DNA of 64,000 nt from Chaetoceros tenuissimus. Taxonomy: Eukaryota; Bacillariophyta; Thalassiosirophyceae; Chaetocerotales; Chaetocerotaceae. The stretch is taken from positions 2,728,001 through 2,792,000 of the forward strand of contig BLLK01000069.1 of NCBI GenBank assembly GCA_021927905.1, written 5' to 3'. Below, one piece after another: positions 27,808 to 38,557 of the stretch. A program made the translations under genes and the position numbers. Under the pieces are notes generated by a model. It worked only from the letters and a program-made list of their open reading frames with translations. It had not been told where the DNA came from and ran no database searches. Within the stretch, counting starts at the first letter, position 1, and the number at the start of each line of letters is the position of its first letter.

Positions 27808-29752
27808 ATGGGGGAAAGCAATGGCACCTACGATCTCTTTTTATCATATGACCATTCATTAGATAGTGAAGGACGAAACAACTGTCATCGAGTCGCTAAG
27901 CTGGAGAAGGAACTTAAGAAAGTTGGAGCTCTGACATTGCATGACAGTACTCAAAGTGGAGGAGATATCATGATGTCTAGTGTTGATTCATGTGATTTAG
28001 TAGTTGTATTTGTATCAGAAAACTATGTCGACAAGGTAGCTGCGCAGTTTGGTCTAGAAAATAATATTTTGCAAGAATTTGAATACTGCGCTCGAAGGAA
28101 AGGTGTCAATAGTATAATCCCCGTGGTCTTGGAGAAATCATGTAGTAAAGTGAATGCTTGGCATGGTCCTCTAGGTGCCACGCTAAAGAATCTTGAATAT
28201 CTTGACTTTACACAAGATGGAGACATGTATAATGTATTGAAGGGGATTACGAAAAGAATCAAACGATTGAACCAAGAGATTTTCTACAATGATGGAAAGT
28301 ATGTTGGTGCCTTGAATAGGAATAGATTACCACATGGTCTAGGAAAAATTATATACAGCAGTGGTATCACCTATGATGGTTCTTGGATTCAAGGTAGAAA
28401 AGAGGGTGAGAATGGAATATGGACAAACGTGAATGGTGAGAAGTATCATGGACAGTTTTTGGATGATGATATAGAAGGGAGTGGAGAATATTTCTTCAGT
28501 GATGGTTCAAGAATAGTTGCAGATTTTGTCAAGGGAAAAGCAGAAGGCGATGGAAAGTACTTTGGGGGAGATGGTGGCTTAATCTACGAGGGCACTTTCA
28601 AGAGTGGAGAATACAATGGATTTGGGTATTTGATCGAAGAAAACGGTTGTTCTTATGAAGGGTAAGATTTCTTTGGAAGGCATGTATGTAATCTACATCA
28701 ATATTTCGTTTATGAAAACTAACTCGAGATTTGTTTCGCCATGGCGATTGTGAGTGTAGAAACTTTAGAGCTGGTATAAAATTTGGTAGAGGTGTTTATA
28801 CCATCCCTAATTTTGGTGTATATATGAAGGTACTTTTGAACAGGGACAATTGAATGGAGAAGGAACATTGAAATTAGAAAGCGGAGATAGCTATAGAGGG
28901 TGAGTTATTATCATTGTTAGAAATTCAATAGTTACTATTGACTCAACATGCTTCCTGTGAATCATTTTTAGATATTTCAAAGATAGCAAGTATCATGGTA
29001 AGCTTTTTTCTCTCATATCTTGTACTGTCTATATTCAGTATCTCACGACATTCATTTAGGCTCTGGTGAATACTCCTTTGCAAATGGTAGCAAATATGTT
29101 GGTGAATACAATCTAGGAATGAAGCATGGACAAGGAAAGTACATTTTCACTGATGGAAAGTCATACTACTCTGGCAAGTGGGAAAACAATTTAATGAGTG
29201 GATATGGTGAACAAGTTTTTTCGAATGGTGACAAGTACACTGGAAATTATGAAAATAATAAATGCCACGGACAAGGTAAAATTTATGTGAATGCATCGAA
29301 GACTACATATGTTGGAGGTAAGTAAGGACTAACAAGATATCAATAGTTCACGAAGTATCCATAATTTCTAACAAATGGTTTTGAATATAGTATGGATGAA
29401 GGGTGAAATGGTGAAAACGAAAGAAGTACAGGTTCACAAAGAAGAAGAATCCAATTTCAAATCCAAAATAAAAACCTTCACAGAATTTCCTCCTGATGAC
29501 GAAACAATTCAGAGCTCGAAATCTTCTTCAAGAAAATCCATTTTTAAGCGAAAAGAGCGAAAGAAAAATAATAGACTCAGAGAAGCCAAATCGAGAGATA
29601 GTCAACCTGAGCAGTACCACCCCATTATTTCTAAACCAAAGAAAAATACAGCAAGCAAATCTACTACCGATGAAGATGATACAGTTTCGTCACGGCTAAC
29701 TATACCAACTTTGAAGTCAGGCTTCACTGGTCTTACAACGATAAGTGAATGA
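27808..29752 (+). CDS. TIR-domain protein with a MORN-repeat array, five exons
   Basis: Exons are 27808-28661, 28760-28899, 28972-28997, 29060-29317 and 29391-29752. Residues 1-150 form a TIR domain: YDLFLSYDHS, a LHDSTQSGGDIMMSSVDSCD segment, VVVFVSENYV and VPVVLE-type strands. From about residue 155, roughly ten MORN repeats follow (YVGALNRNRLPHGLGKI, YDGSWIQGRKEG, YVGEYNLGMKHGQGKY, YTGNYENNKCHGQGK). The C-terminus is a basic, disordered tail. MORN arrays bind lipids or membranes; TIR domains signal by self-association or cleave NAD. One frame discontinuity is seen in exon 2 near 28825, consistent with one missing base, so assembly error or a decaying gene is possible. Confidence 0.75.
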
Positions 29753-29935
29753 AACGTCCAAATTACGAGTTATACAACTGTTCATCTTGTACTTCTACAG
29801 ATCTTACAAGTCTTCAAAGGTAAAGAAACAGCTCTGAAAGCTATGTATGTATAAATACTGTGTTATAATAATATTATTGAAATAAGGTACATTGTAGTTG
29901 CTTACATATGTATCAGCAACCTTTTTTGAAAATGC

Positions 29936-32870
29936 TTAGACTTTGGTAGGATCATCCATATTCATTTCGTCAAATAAGTTAGCCAAATCGTCCAGAACTG
30001 GTTTCGCGATTTTTAGATAACTGATAATGTGTTCTTTTGCGTCCTCGGTCATCTTGGTGGTGATATAACTCTCTGTGTCCTCCGCACTTAATTCGTTATT
30101 TGGAATTGCATCATTTCCACCACCTCTGGTAATCAGCGGATCTTTTTCATCGCAATCAACTTCATCCTTTTTGGCTTTGAAAATATTGGACACTGAACAA
30201 GATACTTTGTCCCATTCGTTTCCGATATGTTTTCCAAATCTATCCAAGTCTTTTCCAACGTTGTCAAAAAATTGAATAAAAGGATTTATATCCTTTCCGT
30301 CCACAGGTTTCTCTACAACCTTATCCTTCTCCAATTTAGAGATGGAATCAGATGCCGGGCTTTCTTCATATTCATTTTCTTCTGAAACAGTGGTGTCAGC
30401 TTGAATATTGGCAGAAATACCACTCTTGACTTCCTCCTTTACTTGAAGCAAACGTCTTGGATTCATGTGCTTAAAAATCTCTTCAGCATTGGGAGCGGAT
30501 TGAAATGAATAATTGAAAATTTTCTGTACAGCCCAGCCATGAAGTTTGCCGTAAACTTCAGAATATGCTGCTCCAACTGCATCGATCGCTGCAGGGAAGG
30601 ATTTTGGAATACCAATAATATTGTCAAAAACTGCTGTTTGGTAATGTAATTGTCTTCGAGTCCACAATAGACCCATTGCACTTGATTTTTCCTTCAATTT
30701 AGGCAACTTGCTATTTGGATGGATATCATTTTCAATTTCAAATTGGAGTAATTGGCGAAGAGTAGGACTACGCCTTTGTACGCATACTTCATTGTTGCAT
30801 GTAGCTTCATCGGAGCCACGGCTCTCGATCCACTCATGAACTGCAGTTTCGATTTTAGCCACGTTTTGGACAACATCTTTGTGACCTAAAGACATCCCGA
30901 CGGCATATCCTTTGTAGCCTGGAGGAACTTGTCTTAAGACACGCCATTCCGCAAGAACTCTCATTACTGCACAAAACCTAAGTGCGTCAATATCTCCACT
31001 CACTTTTTTCTCTAAACTTTCAGTATCCTCGCTACTTTCAAGAGAAAATGTTGGGGGTAGGACATCTTTACCTCTACTCTTTTCCACCGCCTCTTCCATG
31101 GAGCGGACTGCTTTCTCCATTCGCGCGTTTATAGGCTCACCGTCAAATTCACTCGATAAAAATGATTCTAATTCAAAGTCTTCCTTGCTTGCCTCGACCA
31201 TGTAATGAAAGGTAAATGAAATTTCCCGAAGGGTCATGTCCTCGATATCTTGAGTAGAGACAAATGGTTCCGAAGTTGAAAGAGTCATAATATTGTTGTG
31301 ATTGGCTGTGATGCTATTCTTCGACTTGCCTAAAGCGCCACCCCTAGGCATCAAGGTGATCTTGCTGTGAATACTATTGGATGTTTGATTTTGATTCTGT
31401 TCTCCGAATAACCAAAGGTAATTCCTCCAGCTCTTCCATCTACTATCTTTTCTAAGATCTATACCACCAGTAAATGGTAAAATTGGTGATAAATAATCAG
31501 TAACACTACTGATCATAGCAGGTGCAAAGATTTTTGACTTGGACCCATTTGTTGAAGACTTGGTAGAGTTTCCTGAACCCATCTTGAAAACTACATCTGA
31601 TAATGTCCCAAACAAAAGACATGAAATCAGGATGAAGTGAATTAGAGGACCTATCCTTATATTCCTTCCTTGTTGCCCTAATAATATATCTCGAACTGCA
31701 GAAAGACCTGTCATACCCATTTGTTCTTCGGGTTGATTCAGGTTAAGGTCTAAAGAAGCAAGAGATACAACAGAAGTATTTCTTGAAAAGGATAAGTCTT
31801 GAAGATTTTGGTGTGGAATCGAAGAGTATCTCTCTCCATGATGCATCAAGCTTGAGTTATCTCTTGCTTTGAAAGAACCCATCGTATTCCTCTTGTATCT
31901 TCTATTTAAAGATTTGAATTCGTCTTGTTCTGTTGTCCTGGAGATATTGTATCTTCTGGTCCTAATAGAACACAAAAGAGAAAATATGTTAGTACATTGT
32001 TACAAAAAACTCGGAGTTGAACATGTTCATGGTATGTGTATGGAATACACGAGCCGGCGATTCTTTGTTCTTTCAAGTCATGGATTACAGATTTCAAAGG
32101 AAGCCCCAAGCCCCAAAACTACCTCTTGTCGAGCAAAAAAGTCTAGTTTTCACGGAACACTCCAGAAGCATGGCAACTTCCTGACGTACTTTGGAATACA
32201 TTCTTTGGCACTCATTTCGGATTGAAGGTTATCCACTACAGTATTGCATCTGGGTGGAATAGAATACCATAGGCAATGAACCAAACTACAAATCAGAACT
32301 GCGTCAGTTTGTGATGGCGCCTTCTCTTCGAAGGAAATCAATGGTCCTCTGTAGCGAACCCAAATTGGAGTGATTGGACACTCTTTGACATGGGTTCGGG
32401 CTAAAACAGCTCAACGGCAACCAAAAATAAATTTTTGAAAGCCTTGGAGCAGCTCTATTGAAATGCGTGGATGGCTTTCTTCGAGTGTACACTACTACAA
32501 AGATATGGAATGTATATTTATTCCTGAGGTAGTTTCATATATTTTTTCTATTTTTTTTCGCTTGAGTGGGTAGCTTCATCCAATTTTCAATTATGTGACC
32601 ATGAACAAAGGCAGGGCATGTATTCTCGAGAGGCAGAATGATCTGATATCCTTGAGAAAGTAGTGCAACTTACCGTTGTGCATTTGAGCTAAATCTGCTA
32701 GCTTTGTTCTCGTGAAGAGTATTAAGGGTATATTTCTTGCTTGGTGTAGGTAAAAGGTCGACGCTATTCATAGACCTTACTTTTCTCAACATGCTTGATG
32801 CATCTCCTGACTTTGACAAGTCGGCTTTTGACGAGACGAACATCTCTGTATCCCTCTGTGCAACTCTCAT
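29936..32870 (-). CDS. Membrane-anchored protein with a GLTP (glycolipid transfer) domain, two exons
   Basis: Exon 1 (32870-32674) and exon 2 (31961-29936) join across a 712-nt GT-AG intron as NAQR-TRRYNIS, giving 740 residues. A single membrane segment (about 170-190: IHFILISCLLFGTLSDVVF) follows a disordered N-terminus. The GLTP domain starts near residue 380: ALRFCAVMRVLAEWRVLRQV, then SPTLRQLLQFEIEND, SAMGLLWTRRQLHYQT and KLHGWAVQKIFNYSFQSAP. GLTP domains carry glycosphingolipids or ceramide phosphate between membranes. An acidic tail completes the protein. The anchor suggests a fixed contact-site protein rather than a soluble carrier, by inference. Confidence 0.8.
31962..32673 (-). other. 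712-nt intron, unusually long for this window
   Basis: The donor GTAAGT (32673-32668) and acceptor TTCTATTAG (ending 31962) are clear. Nearly all other introns here are 62-99 nt, and the next largest is 217 nt. I find no box C/D pair, transposon terminus or coding frame inside, so its content is unexplained. Confidence 0.65.
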
Positions 32871-33016
32871 TGTAAATTGTGTTTCTGTAAATTCTTGATT
32901 TCTTCTTTCTTAATAATGAGGTCGTATCAAAAATCTTCTCCTCCAATGGAAGTAGTTTGTCGGTGGTCGGTGGAATGCCTCGATCAAAGTGGTGTCACAA
33001 CTATGCGGTGAGAAAA

Positions 33017-33581
33017 CTACCCGTGTGAAAAAAGGCGCCCGCCTTGAAAAAAGGCACCCATCTTCATCCGGGTCCCTCCGTACTTACAAGCAAGTACACT
33101 ACTAACGGAAACATAAGCACTTCCTGACAAATTCAATGGAACCATGATGGAACAATGAAAAAAAATCTCTAAAAATAGAAAACCATAGTAAATTCATTTT
33201 CTATGTGCATAAATATGCATCTTTTGTATTGGAAGTATATCGATTTTTTCATTTGTTCGATCATTATGAATCGTCAACTTCTGGTATGATCTATACGTGC
33301 GCTCTATACAGGATCTACGTAGAAAATATCTGGTTTTTTCAGTTAAAGATGCTACAGAGACTTACAGAGACCATTCCAGTGGCTAATATGACTGTATTTG
33401 AGTATGAAAAGACTTCTTCAACGGTAGTTTTATTGAAATTTGAGTCTAATTGGGTTTTATTTAGTCTTGTAGAATGAACCTTATTTGTTCGTGTATTTGT
33501 ACTGTGTTTGTACGTGTATTTGCCTTCTATTGGGTTATGAGTCAAAAAATAGCGCCCGGGCGCCATTTTTCACACGGGTAG
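33017..33581. mobile_element. MITE-like non-autonomous element (565 bp)
   Basis: The left end CTACCCGTGTGAAAAAAGG (33017 on) is the inverse of the right end at 33557-33581; about 25 bp match with one mismatch, including GGCGCCCG. AAAA or AGAAAA lies outside both ends, so the target duplication is ambiguous. The interior is AT-rich without a transposase; the longest frame (33205-33477) has no recognisable content. It lies upstream of the GLTP gene, between it and cysteine synthase. No sequence-related autonomous partner is present in the window. Confidence 0.75.
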
Positions 33582-33814
33582 AAAAGCTCCATGTCAAAAT
33601 TACTTCCGACACGTAATACGTACGTAATCCCCGCGTGTCAAAGGTTCAAGTTACTCGACATGTACGTACGTAGTTCAAGTTAGAAAAAGAAGAGAAGGGG
33701 AATAGGTGGGAAATACTTTGAAACGCATTGGAAATACTCATGTGAACAAAATTCAAGTTGCATAGGTAGTAAATTTAAATATAAATAATAGAGTAGGTAT
33801 TGGTATTGGAAAGC

Positions 33815-35087
33815 CTAACCGCGAGCAGTTTCAAAACCATATTCAGTATTGTCAAACGGCTCTGGCAATGGTTGTTTCTGAAGCTTTTCAGCCTTTTCCT
33901 TGACTTCGGCAAACATTGGATGGGTAAAGTATCTTTCTCCAAAACTTGGAATAATTGCAACTACAAATTTTCCTGCAGACTCTGGTCTTTTACAAACATC
34001 TACAGCTGCTTTTACAATTGCTCCAGATGAAATTCCCACAGGAAGACCTTTCATCCATAATTCATGTGACATTTCAGTTGCTTCATCGGAATGCACTCCA
34101 ATTACTTCATCAATTAAATCAAGATCTAATACCTTTGGAACCATACCTGGACCCATTCCTTGAATACGATGAGGCCCCTGCGGCCCTTTCTTTTCTCCTC
34201 CTTTTGCTTCAGTAATGAGCATTTGTTCCATTGGTTCTACTGCAACAGACTTCATAGTTGGTTTCAAAGGTTCGCAACCATGTTCCTTGGAGCCTTTAAT
34301 ATATTGAGAAATTCCAGTAATTGTTCCACCAGTTCCACAACCCGACACCAAAACATCTACAAGTCCATCGGTATCTCTCCAAATCTCTGGTCCAGTAGTT
34401 TCTCTATGAATCTTTGGATTAGCTGGGTTCTCAAATTGCTGAAGCATATATCCATCCCCATTCAATGACTCGATAATTTCCTTAGCCTTTGCAAGGGCTC
34501 CTGGAACTGCTGTTTCCTTTGGAGTCAAAACTACTTCTGCACCAAGACTCATGAGCATAATACGTCTTTCAATACTCATGGACTCAGGCATTGTCAAAAT
34601 ACAACGATATCCTCTTTCCCTTGCAATGAAGGCAAGTGCAATTCCAGTATTTCCCGATGCTAGAAATGTAATGGTCAGTAACATTAAGAAAACCAAAACA
34701 AACAAAGGGAAAGACGCGCTACCGTCACTTACTTGGTTCCACGAGAACAGTCTTTCCTGGAGTAATCACTCCCTTCGCCTCAGCTTCGTCAATGAGAGAA
34801 CGCCCAAGACGATCCTTGACACTCGAACATGGTCCAAGCGACTCCAACTTTCCAACTAGTTTGACTCCGTTAGAGGTATCAACTCCATGATTCTTGAGGA
34901 TATCTTCAAGATCAATCAAAGGTGTGTTACCGATAAGATCAGATGGTCTAGCTACAACATTAAGATTTCTTGTAGAGGTAGTTGTCACATTGTTTACTTT
35001 CTCTGAAAAAAAGAATGCACAAGATCTCTGGGCTACAGTTGATCTCTTGGAGATGTTAGAAAGTGCAAATGCTGCTGATTTCATCAT
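33815..35087 (-). CDS. Cysteine synthase (O-acetylserine thiol-lyase), two exons
   Basis: Exon 1 (35087-34733) and exon 2 (34659-33815) join as VEPTSGNTGIALAF across a 73-nt GT-AG intron, giving 399 residues. The enzyme makes cysteine from O-acetylserine and sulfide with PLP. SSVKDR holds the PLP lysine, TSGNTG binds the substrate carboxylate, GCGTGGTITGIS the PLP phosphate, and PVGISSGA the pyridine nitrogen side. An N-terminal Ser/Ala/Arg-rich presequence (MMKSAAFALSNISKR) looks mitochondrial; an in-frame ATG 17 codons upstream is a less likely start. A Harbinger element is inserted 85 bp upstream of this ATG. Confidence 0.93.
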
Positions 35088-35405
35088 GGTGTTTATTGTT
35101 AGATGTATGATAATCACTATGTATTGAGCATCATACATACATTGAAATAGTAAGGAAACAGAAGATCTTCAGGCCTTGTCCAAACACATTGAAAAAAAAA
35201 AAAAAAAAAGTAGTGATGATGACGTCGACAAGGACGTTTATTTTTTTCAACGCACCTGTCCAAACAACTTTCGAAAAGAAAAAAAAAGGTTATGTCAATT
35301 TTAGCTAGATTATTATAATACTCTTCATTTTCACTCGGCTGTCCTACGCTTCTTTCATATGACCTCTCCACCACTCACGCGAGCCGTCTTCTCCACCAAA
35401 TACAT

Positions 35406-36770
35406 TCATTCTTCACTTTCATGTTCCTGTGCACGTAAGGTATCCAACTGTTCCTCTAGCTCAATGAGTGCGTCAGCTTGTGCCAGAATCTGTGCTTCAA
35501 TTTGATCAGTCCATACCTTCTGTTCTTCAATTTCTTCAGCAGGGATATGCTCATCTCTCTGCATCTTTCTAAGTTCCTTCATCGCTTCAATCTTCCGACC
35601 TTTTAAGTCGAGAAGAGTAGATTCACTTGCACGAATCTCACTCTTGAGAACAGATGCTTCCATGACGTAAGTTGAACGTGCCAATCTCTTCATCAACTCT
35701 TTATCTTCCTTACTCACTTCAATTGAGATCTTTCTTTTGGTTCCAGAAGAGTTGACAGCAGAAGGAATATTGTTCTCACTCAAAGCGATGCTTGGATCGA
35801 TTTGCTGCATCACTGTTGGGAGAAATCCCAAGCTGTCCGCATACTCCCAAAGATATAGACAAGCGCTTGGCTCACCATTGAGGAAACAATGCTTATCTGA
35901 ACCGACCTCCTCACCATCAACCATATTTCCATCACCATTCCCACTGAGATCATGGCGGGCCTTCACTCTATTGACACATGATTGCAAGTGGATGAATTTA
36001 CTTTTTGCTTTTTGCGCATCAATTTCGATATCTGCACATGACAGGTCTAGCACTTGATCAAAATCATCATGCAAATACCCGTATGGTAAGCTGTTTGGTT
36101 GGAATTCTGGATTTTTGAACATTTCAGCAGCATCAATCCAGAAAGAGACTGGAGCAACCTCGGTGGAGTTTCTTGCGTCAATGCTCTCTCGAGTAAGTGC
36201 AGCGTATGACTGCTGGAATTTTCTACGCATCTCTGGAGTGTCCAGAATGCAGTGAATCAGACGAAGGTAGGGCTCTTGTCCTCTCCAAAAGTTTGCATGG
36301 TTCCTATCATTGGGGGCAGTTTCCTCTGCAGCACGGACAGCACGAAGTGTTCTTTCAAATGAAAGGACATTATCAGTAAGAAAAGTGATGTCAGCCGGAT
36401 CGTCGATGGGATTATCAGTCAACCACGCAAGTAAACTAGATTTGTCTTTAACACCTGTTCTGGTTTTAATGTTCAAAATACATTTGCGACGTTTCATCTC
36501 ACGCACGAGGTGTGTCTTGGTCGGCATGTAGTCGGTTTTTTTACTGCTACCAACAGTCTTGTTCCAAAGCGTTTCGTCGTTAAGATCTACAACAACTTTA
36601 CCAGTCGGAGATCTGATTCCCACTGCCATAGCCAGCAGAGTCTTGTTGCTATGATCATTGACCTTGTAGTGTTCAGTGCAATCATGATACTGTTTACAAC
36701 TTTTGCACTGAACAAAAACAGTAAGTTCAGAATCAGATGGAGAAACAGATGATGTTGGAGAAGAGTTCAT
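35406..36770 (-). CDS. Harbinger second-ORF protein (partner of the transposase)
   Basis: A 454-residue protein from the ATG at 36768-36770; the frame opens 21 codons earlier with GTG, where a TCTCTAG could be a splice acceptor. A possible zinc site, CKSCKQYHDCTEHY (about residue 20), is followed by a stretch rich in Lys/Arg. The C-terminal third is a coiled coil (EDKELMKRLARS ... EEQLDTLRAQEHESEE). In Harbinger elements the second protein is usually a Myb/SANT-like DNA-binding protein that helps the transposase enter the nucleus. I do not see a clear Myb motif, so only the positional role is inferred. Confidence 0.7.
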   Translation of the reverse strand: MNSSPTSSVSPSDSELTVFVQCKSCKQYHDCTEHYKVNDHSNKTLLAMAVGIRSPTGKVVVDLNDETLWNKTVGSSKKTDYMPTKTHLVREMKRRKCILNIKTRTGVKDKSSLLAWLTDNPIDDPADITFLTDNVLSFERTLRAVRAAEETAPNDRNHANFWRGQEPYLRLIHCILDTPEMRRKFQQSYAALTRESIDARNSTEVAPVSFWIDAAEMFKNPEFQPNSLPYGYLHDDFDQVLDLSCADIEIDAQKAKSKFIHLQSCVNRVKARHDLSGNGDGNMVDGEEVGSDKHCFLNGEPSACLYLWEYADSLGFLPTVMQQIDPSIALSENNIPSAVNSSGTKRKISIEVSKEDKELMKRLARSTYVMEASVLKSEIRASESTLLDLKGRKIEAMKELRKMQRDEHIPAEEIEEQKVWTDQIEAQILAQADALIELEEQLDTLRAQEHESEE

Positions 36771-36910
36771 TTTGCGTAATTTCTTGAAAAATGAGCTTCC
36801 ATTCGGAGTAGATTTTTGAATTTCAGAGATCACCTAGAGATAGACTGACGTAGAATACATTTCATTTTGGAGGGAAATCTCGGTTGGCATCTTCTGATTG
36901 GTTCAAAGCC

Positions 36911-36968
36911 GAAGAAAGCGTTCTTTCTTGACGAAGAATGAAGAAAGCGTTCCTTCCTGACTAAGAAT
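36911..36968. repeat. Two 29-bp tandem repeats in the Harbinger divergent promoter
   Basis: GAAGAAAGCGTTCTTTCTTG... (36911-36939) is repeated at 36940-36968 with a few differences, between the starts of the two transposon genes. Each unit contains the near-palindrome GAAAGCGTTC(T)TTC. A transposase or regulator binding site is possible. Confidence 0.7.
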
Positions 36969-37073
36969 ATGAAGAATGCAATTCCTCGAATTGCTGACGA
37001 AGCAACTCCAGTGGTCAAAGCCAAACACAAGATGTGCGCCTACAATTCCATAAAATAATAAGAAGAGAGAAAA

Positions 37074-38393
37074 ATGACAATTTATTCTATAGCTGCTACA
37101 TATTTGAAAACAGTTTCTTCATATTCTGTGCATAGAAAATTATGCATCGAACGAAAAGCCAGTGTAGTTGGTACAAGACTCGGTTCTGTCACCATTCCTC
37201 GCACAAGAAGAACAATGCCTTCTATTTACCGAGAAATGGGTGAGTTATATTTTCGACGAGCATATCGTATGTCTTACACTTCCTTCCGACTTCTATTTCG
37301 AGAGATAAAACAAGTCTTGTATGAGAAACTATACAAGACCGAAGGTAGGGAAGCGCCAAATGGTAGAATACCTCTTGATAGCCGACTTGGAATCGGTGTG
37401 AGATACTTTGCTGGAGGAGATCCGTATGATATATCTATATCATATGGAGTCTCTCATTCTTCTGTTTTTGATACTGTCGATGCTGTCGTCGATGCTATTA
37501 ACAGTCACGATAGGTTCAAAATCATGTTTCCTACCGATCATGATGAACAGCGTCGAATTGCTGCTGAGTTCAAAACAAAGTCAAGGGTTGGCTTTTCCAA
37601 TTGTTGTGGTGCAATTGACGGTATGTTGGTCTGGATACACAAACCATCTAAGAAGGAATGTGAAGAAGCAAAGGTAGACGAACGAAAATGGTTTTGTTCC
37701 AGGAAGAATAAATACGGCCTAAATCTACAAGCAATCTGTGATTCCCGAAAGCGATTCTTAGATTTATCCATTCTTTTTGGTGGATCTTCCAGTGATCTCA
37801 TTGCATTTGAATCTTCTCCAATCCGCCAAAAGCTTGAGCAGCCAGGTTTCTTAGCAGATGGTCTCTGTCTATTTGGAGACAATGCATACGTCAACACAAA
37901 ATTCATGGCTACACCATACGTGAAATCTCATAGAGGTTGGTCTGATCTTCATGATAACTACAACTTTTACCATTCACAGTTGCGTATTAATATTGAATGT
38001 GCATTCGGTATTCTCTGTCAGCGATGGGGATTCTTACGAAAACCTGCTCCAAAGAAATACAGCATCAAGAAGATCATGGCGTTCGTATCCTGTCTCTGTC
38101 GCTTGCATAACTTTCTCATTGATCAGAATCCGATGTATGGCTCTAGCATGCTTGCTCCAACACCACGAGATGCATATCATTTAAGTTGCGAAGGTCAAGT
38201 AGATGTGTCAGAGAGACGTGATGGATATCCATTGGTACCAAATGATCTAAGTGGAGGAGGTGAGCATTTTGATGATGATACTCAGAGAACGAGAAGATCT
38301 ACTGTGCCACGCGGCTTGGAAAATATGCTTCCACGTGAACAATTGATGATCCAAGTTAGTGATAGTGGGTTTGTTAGACCATCAGTAACATAG
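37074..38393 (+). CDS. Harbinger transposase (DDE_Tnp_4)
   Basis: A 439-residue transposase. The catalytic triad is visible: D182 in CGAIDGM, D269 in FGDNAYV and E308 in NIECAFGIL. The helix-turn-helix-like region (residues about 105-140: LGIGVRYFAGGDPYDISISY) matches the DNA-binding part of HARBI1-type proteins. The line RLHNFLID near the end of the core is also typical. The frame is uninterrupted. It excises and inserts the surrounding element with TCA duplication. Transcription is divergent from the partner gene, 303 bp apart. Confidence 0.93.
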   Translation: MTIYSIAATYLKTVSSYSVHRKLCIERKASVVGTRLGSVTIPRTRRTMPSIYREMGELYFRRAYRMSYTSFRLLFREIKQVLYEKLYKTEGREAPNGRIPLDSRLGIGVRYFAGGDPYDISISYGVSHSSVFDTVDAVVDAINSHDRFKIMFPTDHDEQRRIAAEFKTKSRVGFSNCCGAIDGMLVWIHKPSKKECEEAKVDERKWFCSRKNKYGLNLQAICDSRKRFLDLSILFGGSSSDLIAFESSPIRQKLEQPGFLADGLCLFGDNAYVNTKFMATPYVKSHRGWSDLHDNYNFYHSQLRINIECAFGILCQRWGFLRKPAPKKYSIKKIMAFVSCLCRLHNFLIDQNPMYGSSMLAPTPRDAYHLSCEGQVDVSERRDGYPLVPNDLSGGGEHFDDDTQRTRRSTVPRGLENMLPREQLMIQVSDSGFVRPSVT

Positions 38394-38526
38394 AGTAGAT
38401 GATATGGAAAGAGTGATAGTTGTAACATAAACATGCAGTTCTATGGTGCAGTCTTCTCTCTTCTTACTACCCTCCGTCCGCAGAAACGAGGATGGCCGAT
38501 CGTCCTATCTACATTTTTTTTTTTTC

Positions 38527-38557
38527 CGATGCCAGCCTCGGTGGGGAGCTGGCATCG
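38527..38557. repeat. GC-rich hairpin inside the Harbinger right end
   Basis: CGATGCCAGC (38527-38536) pairs perfectly with GCTGGCATCG (38548-38557). The outer flanks are T and A tracts that extend the stem beyond one mismatch. It is not part of the terminal repeat and could be a terminator, a protein site or a small nested insertion. Confidence 0.8.

Noticed and set aside
33205-33477. A 90-codon frame inside the MITE.
   Set aside because: It has no similarity to a transposase or any domain I know, and AT-rich MITE interiors often contain such frames.
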